Source of the DNA: Pestalotiopsis fici W106-1 | Lineage: Eukaryota > Ascomycota > Sordariomycetes > Amphisphaeriales > Sporocadaceae | Reading direction: 5' to 3' | DNA: 64,000 bases | Assembly (NCBI RefSeq): GCF_000516985.1 | Contig: NW_006917092.1 | Coordinates: forward strand, 2,930,619 to 2,994,618 | In this document: positions 22,431 to 34,300 of the stretch, piece after piece | How the letters are laid out: each line of letters starts with the position of its first letter | Numbering within the stretch: the first letter of the stretch is position 1 | Translations under genes and position numbers: made by a program | The notes under the pieces: generated by a model | Told to the model about the DNA's origin: nothing | Database searches by the model: none | What the model saw: the letters and a program-made list of their open reading frames with translations, nothing else

Positions 22431-24294
22431 CTATTTGCGATAATAGATCTATTCTTCTGTTAGTCTTTGTGCATTGCATATAGTTGAGTCAGGGAGGTCT
22501 TACCTTTTTGAACTGAAAGTGCAACTGGAGAATGCCCTGTCGGTGGCAGATTAGCTTTATGTTCAACAAGGGTCCATTTTCCACTAACAACAGGAGCGCA
22601 ATGGCGGGAAGGGAGAGTCAACAAAAGAGACGACATCCGCGCGTCTGAGGGGATGAGCGATAGTTGGTATCACAGAGGGTAGGTATGAGATGCTGCTACA
22701 TGCGGCAACGTACTGGGATATGCCAGTCACGTTGAGTACCGCCGATGAACGCATGCAGCCATCCAAAGTTCTTACCATGGCTGCGGAAGACGTCCCTTGC
22801 CATACCAGAAAGACGCAAGGGGGTGGTCGCCAGCAGAAAGAAGGAGAGAAGGGAAAAAATAGAATTGTCACTCACCTTGTCAAAACTGCTCCGGAATCCT
22901 CGATCCTTCTTTGCGCTGTAATCCCACTCCCGATCCACGATACGAAAAGCGATATCCTCGTAAGGTGGCCCGGCGACGAATCGAATCAGACAAGTGTCTT
23001 CCTCGCCTGCCGCAGCAAAGGATTCGCCCCGGCGCCTGCCATGTTCTCTGATAATCTTGAATGTGGGTGCTTTGGTCTTATCAATGAGTTCTGGATAGAA
23101 GATGTTGAACTTGTACCCCTGGACAACCTTGGGAGGGGGGTTGTCGTGGTCGTAATGTGTTTGGTTGTACTTGTTCCATTCATAACCCATTTGTACGCGG
23201 TTGAAATATCGTGGCTTCCTCGGTCTGTATTTTTCGGCCCACTGGGGCTTGGCGGCCGAGGGAACGGTCTCTTCGGCAGTAAAGATCTCTTCATTCTCGC
23301 TGAAACCACGCGCCACCTCGCGATCATAGAGTGCCTTGGTTGCTTGAGAGAAATCTTCACCGCCGGCAGTAGCAAATCGTGCAGTTCCAGGGGCAGATGC
23401 CGTTGCGCCACTAGAGCTAGCAGAAGCGGAAGTAACCATAGACGTGGTCGGCTTCGACACAGCAGGTATTGTAGAGGCATTGCTGCGTGTCGCATCTGCT
23501 GTCGAGGTCGAGGCAGCAAGCGCTTCGGCCTTTGCTGGGTTTCTTTCCCGCAGCTCTTTGATTCTGTGTTCTTTGAGCTCGTCGCAGATGTTCCGCAGTT
23601 TGGCTTTTGCCTTGTAGACCAGCAAGGACTTGAGGAGCTGGCCCCAGTAATCCGTGTCGATGGCTTCGTCTGACTTGAGCTTTGCCCTGATCTGTCCCTC
23701 GAGTTTCTCCAGCTGCTCAAGCGATTTGGGTCCGAGAATCTTGTCGACATCGGCGCTGACTGAACTGACAGCACGTTCCTCCGCGCCCATGGGCTTCAAC
23801 TTTTGCCGTCTCTCAGCGGCAAGCGACTGCAATGCCGTCCAGTATTCCCGATTTCGGCCATTTGTTTCCAAAGTGTGGTAGGATTTGATATCGCCCTCCA
23901 ATTCATCGAGCTGAGCTGCGCTGAGACCCTCGACCACGGCGATGGGATTTGGCACGTCTATCTCAGCGTCTGCTTCTTGGTCGTCAAAGATGTCGCGGTC
24001 GGTATCGATGTATCGAAGATTGAAGGCGAGGAGGTCGATCGGTTTGGCGCGGCCCTCTCGAACCCGGATGTCGGCCTTTTTCTTGGATTGCTTGAGCACA
24101 AAATTGTCCTCGTCGGCGACAAACTTCCTAGCCTGTTCATCCTGGGTCAGGTACGCGGGTGTTGGCGTGGCAGATTTGCTCGCAGGGCGGGATGGCTTTG
24201 TGATCCTGTTGTTTGGGTCTCGTCTAGGAGATGTGATGTTCTGGCGTGGGGGTGACTTACGCCCAGCAATCATGGCCCTCCTTCCGGGATCCAT
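22431..24294 (-). CDS. CACTIN: Cactin, spliceosome-associated protein, three exons
   Basis: Minus-strand exons are 24294-22876 (473 codons), 22536-22504 (33 nt) and 22448-22431 (18 nt, including the stop), giving 489 residues. Introns are 339 nt (GTGAGT..GACAG) and 55 nt (GTAAGA..AATAG, with CTAAC upstream). The middle domain carries KKKADIRVREGRAKPIDLLA and YIDTDRD. The C-terminal cactin domain runs from about residue 355: GYEWNKYNQTHYDHDNPPP, VQGYKFNIFYPELID, IREHGRRRGESFAAAGEEDT, FRIVDREWDYS. The conserved ending GILQLHFQFKK-IYYRK appears only when both small exons are used. Cactin is a nuclear protein linked to pre-mRNA splicing; in fission yeast the orthologue Cay1 also affects telomeres. 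The start at MDPGRR is the ATG nearest the conserved region; 83 further codons upstream are open and include a possible leader intron acceptor. Confidence 0.92.
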
Positions 24295-24896
24295 CTTGGT
24301 GCCAGCGCTGTGAGGGCAAGAAGAGTGCACGCTTTGAAGACAGATTGTGTAGTAGCAGTGTATTTCGGTCTGTCGTGCTGGGGAAGTGAAGTAACGGGCA
24401 AGTACTGCGATGACCGCAATGCTTGTCGCAGTCCTCCAGGTAGAAATTATGACGGAGTGCACGGACCTGATGCGACAGCAACGCCGCCCGCGCCTGCCCA
24501 AGGCAGGTACTACAACTACACACTGGACTAAGAACTCGACCAATCAAAACCATTCGAGATCCTAATCAATGACTATAGCATTTTCAGGTTCGTGTCGGCT
24601 TCATACACGCATCGGCAGCATACAAACATGGATCCATAAATTTGACTCAGTACAATTGATCCAAACAATGTACACCAACGAAACCGCTACTTTGCAGTAC
24701 GACATTAGTTGACAGCTTCTATTGTACGAAATATTGCATCAAGTCATGACCTAACTGCTTGTCACGACTCGCGCCTATCTGTATATCGATTTCCTTGATG
24801 CGTGCCGCAATGGTGTATTCCCAAGTCTGGCCATTTAGTAGGCATCAGCTGTTGCGAGACACAACAACGCCTCGAGTCGCGTTCCAGAAACGTGCT
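24295..24896. other. Intergenic region, 0.6 kb
   Basis: Cactin promoter/leader plus the 3' end of the next minus-strand gene. Nothing further seen. Confidence 0.6.
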
Positions 24897-25663
24897 CTAG
24901 TTCATAATTGAGACGCCGATATGAGCTTCCATGCAATTAATGCCACCGAGAATGGACTGTAAGTCGGGAATCAGCAAATGTCCCAAGAAGTAGTGCAGAG
25001 GTCGAGGGAATAGAATGGTAGGTCTTGCATCGTCGAGATGCCAGATTTTCTTTGGGAAAGTACTGATGATGAATGGCTGTTGGAAATAAAAAGGAGCATG
25101 AGAGAGAACTCACAATACCGTCTTTCTGAGCATTCTCGACAGCAGTATCTAGGAAATCGACGATATCCTGGCTTCCAATGCTATAACCCCATCAATGTCA
25201 GCATCTTTATTCGTCACATACAGGGGGGGTGAAACATTGTCAGAGGGTTCGAAACCCACTGGACTCGGTTCTGATTGTTCAGGTTGCTGATTCTAACAAA
25301 GCAGTTGCCGCTGTTGGTGAGCACGCTGGCAGTCATACCATCCCAGCTGAGAATGTGCCAGAAACCAGGACGGGCGCGCCAGTAGTCGGCGAGATCCTTG
25401 CAATCGGAAGGATTGGCGTAGTCGTTTCCCAGGGGCTCGGCTGTTTGGAAGGTACATCATCAGTCTTTTTTTGGTTGAGGAGCCAACACTGGATGTCTAG
25501 TATACGTACAGCCAACGGAGTCGCAGAGCGTACGCACATACCAGCGGGCAGTGAAGGTACTCTGGAAGGTACGAGTGTCGAGAGCGCTGGAGTTGGCAGC
25601 ACTCGGAGCAGCGGCGGCCTGAGCGATGACCGACAGGCCCAGAAGCATCTTGGAGAACTGCAT
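24897..25663 (-). CDS. Small secreted cysteine-containing protein, Hce2/Ecp2-like candidate effector, four exons
   Basis: Minus-strand exons 25663-25510, 25440-25260, 25180-25114 and 24956-24897 (154+181+67+60 nt) give 153 residues. Introns are 69, 79 and 157 nt with donors GTACGT, GTGGGT and GTGAGT. Residues 1-19 form a signal peptide (MQFSKMLLGLSVIAQAAAA), so the product is probably secreted. The mature part has four cysteines. Its C-terminal half has the pattern typical of the Hce2 domain (homologues of Cladosporium Ecp2): a Cys after a Gly/Asn turn, IGSQDIVDFLDTAVENAQ, then a Gly-rich strand with a Cys. Some family members are described as necrosis-inducing or host-interacting; whether this one is cannot be told. 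The GTGGGT donor and the last intron are my weakest calls. Confidence 0.72.
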
Positions 25664-26680
25664 CTTGGGCAGATTTGTGATGGTGACTGACGTCTAAACG
25701 AGAGAAATCAATGGTGTTGGGGAATTTGAAAGACGTGTTGTCTTGCGAGATTGTTGTTGTGAAAAGAGGGCCAAACACAAAGATTGAGGATGTCGGAGTT
25801 GGAGGAATCTATCCTGAATTTCTTCACGTCCTGATTTGCGCTGCATAGAATTGAGCGAGAGCAAATGATGGCGACCTTCTTGCCAAATTTTTAATCAACG
25901 ACTACTCCGTTTGCGAACGCTCAATACTTTATCTTGGTTCTCGACCGTATCTGAACTACAAGGGACTGGATCATATCATGCTATGTGATTTTGATCTTGG
26001 ACAGAAACATTTGTTACCGCAACGCGCACCATGAGCACCACTATGAACTCAAAGAGATGGAGCAGCCCGCCAAAAGATAATAAGAAGCACAGATGTTCCT
26101 ATAGAGTCTAGATAGATCACACTCCGCGAACTACGTCTGTTTTCTGTCTTACCAAAGGTCTAAGCAGCATTGCACATGGGAAAGGATGGATCATTTCGGT
26201 ATTATAGCAAAGAAGCCTTGCTCCAAGCATAATAACAATGGTTCCTCCTGGTTGCCTAACAGTATCACACATACGCCAGAAGGATGCATTCACCAATTCA
26301 CTAAAACTGTAACATTGGTATCTCTTGTTTCTCGCAAATTGTCTGTCTCTCGATCTAATTGTGGTGAATGAATAGGTTGCTAGCACAGCCGCACGAATGT
26401 ATCATAAATCATTACATCGTCAAACCAATCTGCGGGGTGTGAGAGCAGTGCTCTCGGGGTATCCTCTTGAAAAGTCCCCGCCCATTTGACGTGTTTGCCC
26501 AGCTCGCGAAAAATAACATGGTCGCTCAAGATCGTGCCGGTAAGGAAATTAGAAAGAGAAAAAAAAAAAAAAGAACGCTGATGTGCTGCAGACTGTCGGG
26601 AGAGCCCATTGCTTCACCAAAGATCGATAGGATCACGTCGAGAGGACAACTGACCGAGTGCGCATGGGGAGGCATGGTCG
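25664..26680. other. Intergenic region, 1.0 kb
   Basis: Promoter of the Hce2-like gene and 3' flank of the CFEM gene. A 14-nt A run lies at about 26560-26573. No gene seen. Confidence 0.6.
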
Positions 26681-27980
26681 CTAGATCATGGTTCTAGGTT
26701 GAGTTCTAGGTAGCATGTCTTCGTAGCGGCGACCAGCAACTTGGCGCTCGTCGTAATCCGACGGTGCATACAGTGATGTCGGCGAGTACTGCGACGAAGA
26801 AGTAATGGAGGGCTTGTATGCAGCCGTTTTGATCGGTGTCAGCTGATCGTCACGAAACTGTGTTGACAAAGCTGCCATTCTAGCAGCCTCGATATCTCCA
26901 GCATATTGACGTCCTGAACCTGGCAGTGGCTTTGAGATCTGCATTGTAGGAATGCGCGAAGGGTTACTCTTGTTCTTGCGCTTCCTTGCCATCACGACAC
27001 AGGCGACGATGATTGCTAAGATGACGGCAGCGCCCGCACCTGCGCCGATGCCTGCCTTGGCTGCTACACTCAGTCCATCTGTGCTGGAGTCATCAGTATC
27101 GGCAGCCGCCCCTGAGGTAGCTGAGCTCGAAGATGCTGCTGCAGTGCCAGGTACTGTCTTGGTTGAGGAGCTAGTCGCCGACTGCATCTACGTTAGTCAC
27201 AAGGAATAGCTGAAATCAGGGGTGCTCATGAAACTCACTGTGCCCGACGTGGTGGCAGCCGCTGATTGTGAAGAAGCGGTGGACGTCGCCGAGTTCGAAG
27301 GAGCTGAAGCCGAGGTGGTTGCGGTGGTTGCAGCGGACGCGACAGTCTCAGCACTTGCAGTGCTTACGGGCGACGTAGCTGGGCTCACGGGCGACGTTGC
27401 AGTTTCTGCTGCCTCGGTGGTGGAGGGCTCAGCATTCGCAGTAGTGGGCGGCGCTTCAGCCGTGGTAGCAGGTGGTGGTGGTGTGGTGACTGGGGTGGTG
27501 GGCGTCACTCCTGCGGAAGCTGCAGCAAATATTGATCAATAAAACAATCCATGGCCATGGTTCTGTGAAGAAGTTTACTCACCACTTGCCTGAGCGCACT
27601 GCGTTCCTGAGTCGGCCTGAGCATCCGATAGCTGCTGGTCCAAATCATCCGAGGGACATGCCTGTGTAATGCAGTCGCGGATGGCGAACCAGAAATCAGG
27701 AGTGCTGCCGCAGGCACATACTTTGTCATTCACAGCGCAACCAAATTTGGTCGTGTCTGAGAAGACCTGGCTAATGCAGCCAGCCTGCGAAAGGTTCTAG
27801 AGTCAGCCGACTATTCCGTGCATTGCTAGAAGAGGGAAAATGCGGGCAGCGCTGGCCAATCAATTGGCCGGACGGGCCTATGTTGTGGTGTCGAAGCTTA
27901 CGTACCGAGCATGCGGAAAGACCATCTGCAGCTGCAAGGCCCAAAAATAGAGCGACGAGGATCGGGAAGAAGCGAACCAT
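26681..27980 (-). CDS. CFEM-domain single-pass membrane protein, four exons
   Basis: Minus-strand exons 27980-27906, 27784-27583, 27519-27239 and 27187-26681 give 354 residues; introns are 121, 63 and 51 nt (donors GTACGT, GTGAGT, GTGAGT; CTAAC branch in the last). The signal peptide covers residues 1-18. The CFEM domain follows with eight cysteines at 24, 28, 41, 48, 50, 63, 68 and 88, including the D-x2-CxC core (DKVCAC) that in studied members helps bind haem. A long Thr/Ser/Ala/Pro linker (about 93-225, probably O-glycosylated) leads to one transmembrane helix (about 230-252) followed by RKRK, and a cytosolic tail of about 100 residues. The architecture suggests a cell-surface sensor or haem/iron-binding protein. 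Intron 2 has two in-frame acceptors 9 nt apart. Confidence 0.9.
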
Positions 27981-30879
27981 TGTGCAGAGCGGCCAAGAAT
28001 CAATAGTTGCTGATTTCAATATTACGAATCTGTATTGAAATATTGGAGGTTTTCGTGCAATCTGTCCTCGTTTGCTGAAAAACTGCGTGGAGTAGGTAGG
28101 GTCGCTTATCGAACAGCGGCAACTTGGCAAGATTGTCTGAATCGCAAACGTGAACTGCAGACAAGACTGGTTTTTGTTGCTGCGCGGTCGCAAGTCGTCC
28201 AATGGAGATAACTTATCCGTTTCTTTGGTAACCGATTGACGGGCACAAGAATGGACAAAAGATGCCGTGTATGGTGACGTGAATTGAGAAATTGAGTTTT
28301 TGAATACCGGACACGGGTCGGTTGCTCGGGTGGTTAATGGTTCGAGGTCGGAGAAGATTTGACCAGGTGAAGAGATGGACAAAGTAGGACGGCGAAAATA
28401 AGCTAGAGTCTCACGAAATAGGCCATGGTCGTCCAGGTAACTTTTCAAGTTGGTGTATTTTCGTGGTTGATGCCGGTAATGATGATGAACCCTGTGCAAA
28501 CGTGAGGCTTGGCGACGAGGAAGGTGCTGTCGGACCCTGAACTGGGAGTTCCGTTTAGTTGGGGAGATCTGTAAATTGACCCAAAGCAGGCACGATTGTC
28601 GTCAATCCTTCCTTTTGGACGTTGGCGAGAATCCTCAGATCGACTAGTATGGCGATTGAGTTGACCAGAATAGAATAAAAATGGTGGCGACAACGTCAAT
28701 GGCAACCTCTTTGCTCCTGATGTGTTCTTTCTGCTCTTTCTCTTTCTGCGTCTTTCTTGAATTGAGAATATCAGACCTTCCACCGATCACGTTGCAATTG
28801 TAAATGTGACAAACGACCTGCTGGGGTGGCGTTGGGTATCCTTGGCTCTCTCTGTAGTGATGGACCTGGTAAATGAATAGCAGTTCAACACAAATGTTGC
28901 CGCTCGGGCAAAACCGAAATGGAAGTGCGCAAATGGTATCTTGAAAAAAAAGAAGAGGCCGCAGGCCAGAAAGAAGAGAAGGTCAAAGACACGAAGTGCG
29001 ACTTCGTGGCAGTGAGTAGGAGATGTGCCGTGTATATGAATATGAAGGGCGGCGAGACGAGACCGGGCCTAGCCTGGATCGGAAGACGGGAACGACAAGG
29101 GGGGAGTAGAAGAGAATGTGAAAACAAAAGGAACGAACTGCGTCGACAGACGGCTGGGGGGGTGAGTAGAGAAGGTGGGGGAAGGGGGGGCGACAGAAAA
29201 CAGAAGTGAAATGGATGAATTGGGAAGGAAAGGAATACGAAAGAGGTGCGCCCGTAGAAATGCAACGCTGAGGGAGCTGACAACGACGAGACGTTGGAAT
29301 GGCGATGCGGGCGCCTCATGTAAGTCGGGAAGGAGGGTACCACATTATGAGCCGAGTGGGTATGTAGCCAGCAGCCAACAGCCAACCTAGAGTCTAATCA
29401 ACGGTTATTGTTACACGCTCCAATAGCAGCACTATGACCAGATACTGATCTTTTTTTTTCCCTTTTTCTTTTCTTATTGTCTATCTATCTATTTGACGTT
29501 TTTCTACCTAACTACGTTTTAGTAATGCAAAAGTAGCGGCATGTGCACTGAACGTCTATAAAACGGAGCCATGGGCTAATAGGTAATAGGTGGGCACTAA
29601 GGTAGGCGGGTATTAATTGATGAACACTCGAGGTCAAGGACTCAAGGGTGAGCTTTTTGATACAGTCTCTCCACAAACGGTACTGCCTTAATAGAAGCCA
29701 AACTACAAACAGGTGCTGGGCGTCTACCAATACACAGGTTCTTCAATCGTCTCTCTCGTGCTCCCGCTACAGGTACCAGCGATTGGTGGGGGAGCTTCCG
29801 TTAGACTGGAGTCCTTGAGGCTTGGCTTTTACTCAAGACTATGCGGACTAGGGGGTTGACAGGCACCGCTCCACACTTGTGACGGCGGAGATCATATCAA
29901 CGCCCAGCTAAGGATCTGGACTAATCCACTTTCATCAGAGGCTTTCATCTCTTTCTGGCGCTCTTGTGTCATGTTTTCCAAGGGTCATTCGGTTCATCAC
30001 ATTCACTCAGCCCATCAGCTCTTGTCAGCTCAACTTTACCAATATGATCGCTGAGCGCAGGGCTCGTATCTGGAGCCGTGGCATTTCAATGCAAGAACAG
30101 GCGCCATGATGCTTGTCGTCGAATGTACAGACTACTGTAGGTGTCAATGTGCAGGCTCGTGATACGCTGCCAACAGTCAAACAACATTCAGATATCTTCA
30201 AATGACATCTTTCCTTCAATACTCTAAGACTCAATGGTCCAGTTCATGATGATTTCTGATCTTGGCTGCCTAAGACAGCCTGTCATCTGGCTGTACAAGT
30301 GCATTTCGGATGAAATATTTTGTGGCGCCTTGGGAAGGTTCACTGTCTTCCAAGGCATCATTTTGACTCTTGAGGACTCAGCAAGCTAAACGGCACTTAA
30401 GTCACTAAAAAGACTGATAACCATTCGAAGCCATGTCTTTTTTTTTTTTTTTTTTTTTTTGCAACACATTAATCGTGTGGTTTTATTTTTTTCCCTTTTG
30501 GTATGCCGCCTTCAAGGGCTCAAAGGACCAGAGACATCTCCACCCATGGTAGTTACGCGGCTGCTGCAAGCAATCCCGTGCCTACATCGGCAGAGACGCG
30601 AGGCCCATGTACAACTAAAGTCACGGAGCGCCCTGCCTTGTCTTTGTAACATGGACCATAAGACAGCCCGTGGCATTGTGCGCGTGTTTAGACATTTCAT
30701 TACGCCTTCTCCGTAGTCAACAGAAACGCCTAGGCAGGTAAGCATATATCTCTAGGCTATTCAAGCGATCGCTCAGGCTACTAGTTAGTTAGATGTTCCG
30801 AGTCATGAACACTAGCAAATGTCTAGCAGGTGATGCCACTAGGTACGACAGGTCAGCTCTTTTCTCTCTCTTGAATTTC
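27981..30879. other. Gene-poor region upstream of the CFEM gene
   Basis: The 28.0-28.8 kb part probably contains the CFEM promoter and leader; the open minus-strand frame there has no coding character. Purine-rich low-complexity sequence covers about 28930-29220. A T23 run lies at 30438-30460. No gene supported. Confidence 0.55.
30438..30460. repeat. T23 homopolymer
   Basis: Uninterrupted run of 23 T; prone to length error. Confidence 0.9.
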
Positions 30880-31329
30880 TCAATTCATCCGCCTGCCCAC
30901 GAACCGCGCCGGGTCGCGCTCCGATATGAACTTGGCTACTGCTTCCGCGATGAAGTAGTGAATGCAAGTGCGGCGGCACATGATCGACTTCCGTTGCAGT
31001 TCAGCCAGGGTTGCTTCATCATTGCCAGCCATGCCACCCCCACCAAGGGGGGGTAAGAAGAAGACATAGACACGAGCTTTAAAAAAATAAAAAGACCAAT
31101 TCTCGGGCAAAAGCCACAAATCAGGATGCATGGCCGGAGGAAGCTGACGACTGAGGAGAGCATCGAGGGTCGCATCCTCGTCCAATTCCAGCTTCCGTCC
31201 AGGGACTTCCATTGCATACGGGCGACTAGGGTGGGTTTCTGCCCCTCCATGAGCTGGAGTCGTCACTGGATCCAAATATGGGTGATCGCCAACAGGGTCC
31301 ACGGTCCGTCTAGTCAAACGGCTGTTCAT
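30880..31329 (-). CDS. Possible orphan protein, 149 aa
   Basis: Single uninterrupted ORF beginning at an ATG in a strong context (GCCACCATGA). The N-terminal half is Pro/Glu/Asp-rich, with LELDEDATLDALLSRQLPP. The middle has a hydrophobic, Gly-rich stretch that may be an unspliced intron remnant or a turn. The C-terminal 40 residues are basic, with a CRRTCIHYF motif and an ending ERDPARFVGRRMN. I do not recognise a family. It lies in a gene-poor region with no close neighbours. The codon choice and amino-acid make-up look more gene-like than the other ORFs of this stretch, but it could be chance. Confidence 0.4.
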   Translation of the reverse strand: MNSRLTRRTVDPVGDHPYLDPVTTPAHGGAETHPSRPYAMEVPGRKLELDEDATLDALLSRQLPPAMHPDLWLLPENWSFYFFKARVYVFFLPPLGGGGMAGNDEATLAELQRKSIMCRRTCIHYFIAEAVAKFISERDPARFVGRRMN

Positions 31330-34300
31330 GGTGGCTCACTCAGCTCTTGAGCGATGCAACCAACTACTACCGATCCAGGCCATGGCTTTTGTCGGGTTGG
31401 AAATGTTAAATTGACCTCTCAAGGTCGCTTGCTTGGGGGCAAAAATCAATTATTGGACTTATGTAAGTATTCCTTCTGCAATATTTTGCTGATATTATTG
31501 TCTTGGAAGCTATTATTGCATTCATGAATCCATTAAGGCCAGGTCATCGATAACGCCGCACAGCCCAATACCCCGGGAAGCGAATTCCTTCTGGAATCTA
31601 GCCCGTTCATCATTCATGCAGCCCTTCTAGCACCCCTACGACTCTCTCTTAAGATGCCGCACTATAGCTACGCAAGCAGAGGATCATGGAATGCCAAAAA
31701 TGTGCATATTTTTGTTTTTCAAAATGTTAGTGCGTTCTAAACATGGTCATGATTAGTGACGATTGCAACAACCACAAATCACCAATTGATATGTCTGCTG
31801 TTTTTCACCCTTTTGGACCTGTATTGTTGGTTCTGTGTTTGCACGGCACGGCGCCCGCTAATGTGATACGTATTCATAGAGCATCGCTGACGTCGGCATC
31901 GTTATCCCAAACGCCGGCTCAATTGAAGCCACCCAGGTATTGTATCTAGACAGATCTATTACCAGGCTACCCGAGTCCCGGGACGACACCCCAGGTTGAG
32001 ACCTCCCTTAGCAGTGCGACGGCAAGGTAACACCCAGCCCCTCCTCACATGGCAAGACAGCGGAATGATTAGCGGGATTCAGAGGGTGACTCTCTCGAAT
32101 ATGTCGTCAGCCTTTTTAGCTTCTGAATGCAGGCGTCGAGAGAAGAGGATTAGCGGAGGCTTGATTGCCGTCTAAAAAGCCGTCTCACACAAAAGAAAAG
32201 ACACCGCAAGCTCTTGCAAGACTTTGGTCAGCCCTGGAGCCACTGGCTTTTTAGTTTCCGCCCAGCCAACGTCGTTTCAGGTTTTTGTACATTGATTTGT
32301 CCAGTCCCCCATTCTTACAATCACGGCCGATTCCCACAGCTCTGTCCTTTGACAAGGAAACATCATTGCGATCAACTTAAAATTCAATCATCCGGATATA
32401 TGAAGTGATGATGACGGGGCACTCTTGTGTCAGTAGTATTCCCGTAGATATACGTGCCCATTCGAGACCTGGGGGTTACAGGCAATTGTACTGTTTGACA
32501 TGTCCCCTGCCTGCCAGTTGCCAGCCTCTAGCCAGCAATTGGAGCACAGCGCAATCTATCTGTGGGTCCAGGGTATCATGTCGTCACCCTACCGATGCTG
32601 GCTCGTTTCATAATTAAATTGAGCTGGTCACGAGCAAAAGAGAAAAGAAAGAGCCGACGGGCGGCTTTTGCTCCCTCCCCCTCCCATGCGCTTTCGTCGC
32701 AGCGGGGGAAAAAAGATGAAGAAGAAACTATTCAGAGAGGGCTCTTGAAGTGAAACGCCATGCTTGTCATGATCTTCATGTGCCGATGGGGAAGTGTCGT
32801 TTGTAGATGCCCATTTTACATGACATGGCAAAAGTTGTGACTTTTGAGAAGGGAGGGTGGGGTTCCGCTCTTGTGTACTCTGTAAGTGTGTGCGCTCACG
32901 GCAGAGCATCTCAGCGAGACAAAACCCCTCTTTCGCGGCAGCAGAAACAGCGTGTTAGACATTTCCAGCAACCATTTTAATCAACCATCTGCCATGATCA
33001 GGAGGTTGAAGGTTCGTGTCCCCCCTGACACCTGCCTCTGAGAAAAGGACTCGGATCCGGCGCAGCCATGCCGCTGGATCCAGCAAGTATGGAAGTGTGC
33101 ATGGCCTGCGATTATCTGCTCAACAAGCCATTTCCCTCCCATTTCGGGATGTTGATACCATAGTAGCAGTTCAACCACAAGCTTTCCCCACGTGCTACCC
33201 AGCACAGACACTGTTGGGTCACTGCGAAAGCATTTATTCCCTTTTGTCTTTTATTCCGAAAATCTTCCTTGCTTTCTCTCGTTGGAAAAATGTCCATGTC
33301 TCAAATCGACCGTATACGATGTAGTACTCAAGAGTTTTCGTGTCGCATCACCGCCCAGACGTGACTTGGGGACCATTCAACACTAGTACGAACTTGAGAA
33401 GTAGCATTCGCCAACCTGGTATTGATGCTCCCTCCAACGCCCAGGGACATGTCACCACATGGGCTTAAGGACCGGGAAACCCCGACCACGTTTCCCTTGT
33501 TTAGAAGACACTTTGCTGGAAACGAGCACGAGGTTCGGCTCCATTTCCTCGGTGCTCGCTCCTATTTATGGCGCTGTTCGGATATAGAAGGTGCTTTTTC
33601 TGCTTCTTTTGCTCGGGGACACGGGCTAATGGGCTTGGTCATGACGAGCCAATCAGCGTCCAGAGTTCTCCACCAATGTATCCCATTTCGGAAGGCAGAT
33701 GGAATATTCTTCCGCCGTGTTCTCGATACTTCCAGTCATGCTGCTATTTTTTGGGGCTCTCTTCTGGCCGCCTCCCAAAGACCGACGCCTAATGCACTTG
33801 CTGATTATTGTGTTTGGTCGACATGCATCTTTTCGTATACTACAGTGGTGCAAACGGATGAACCCATGGCTTGGCATTGTCATTCTACCGCAATATAGCG
33901 TCACAAACGGTCCTTTATAGTCGAACTAGTGCAGAACCACCGAGATCGTGAATGAAGAAGTTTTTACAAGTAGATATACGGAGAGGGACAAGAGACTGGG
34001 CGGTAGCATTGCAAAATCCCATTTGAGCAGCCGCGCACCAGGGTTTGAGTACCTTTCGTTGCTACGTGAGATATCTCAAAAATTTGAGCCTTGTCGATTG
34101 CCTATATTAGGAAGTTCCTTGATCGTCATTATCTCTCTTCAACTATGAAGCTCAGAAGGAGGACTCCGCAACGGTGCAATGTACAGCTGCTGGTGTTGTG
34201 CGCCGGTCCATGTCCGATCTCGGAACAACGGCCAGTCCATACGGCCCACTGCATGCCAATCTGTTTCGAAGTGCGTGACGACAATCTCAACTTTCTATTA

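Noticed and set aside
22690..23673. 327-codon plus-strand ORF
   Set aside because: Antisense to cactin, which has clear domain support.
24229..24265. Possible intron (GTAAGT..CCTAG) near the cactin N-terminus
   Set aside because: 37 nt is too short, and the sequence reads in frame into conserved cactin.
27771..28499. 242-codon minus-strand ORF
   Set aside because: Runs through CFEM exon 1, its intron and promoter in one frame; the spliced CFEM model explains the real coding part.
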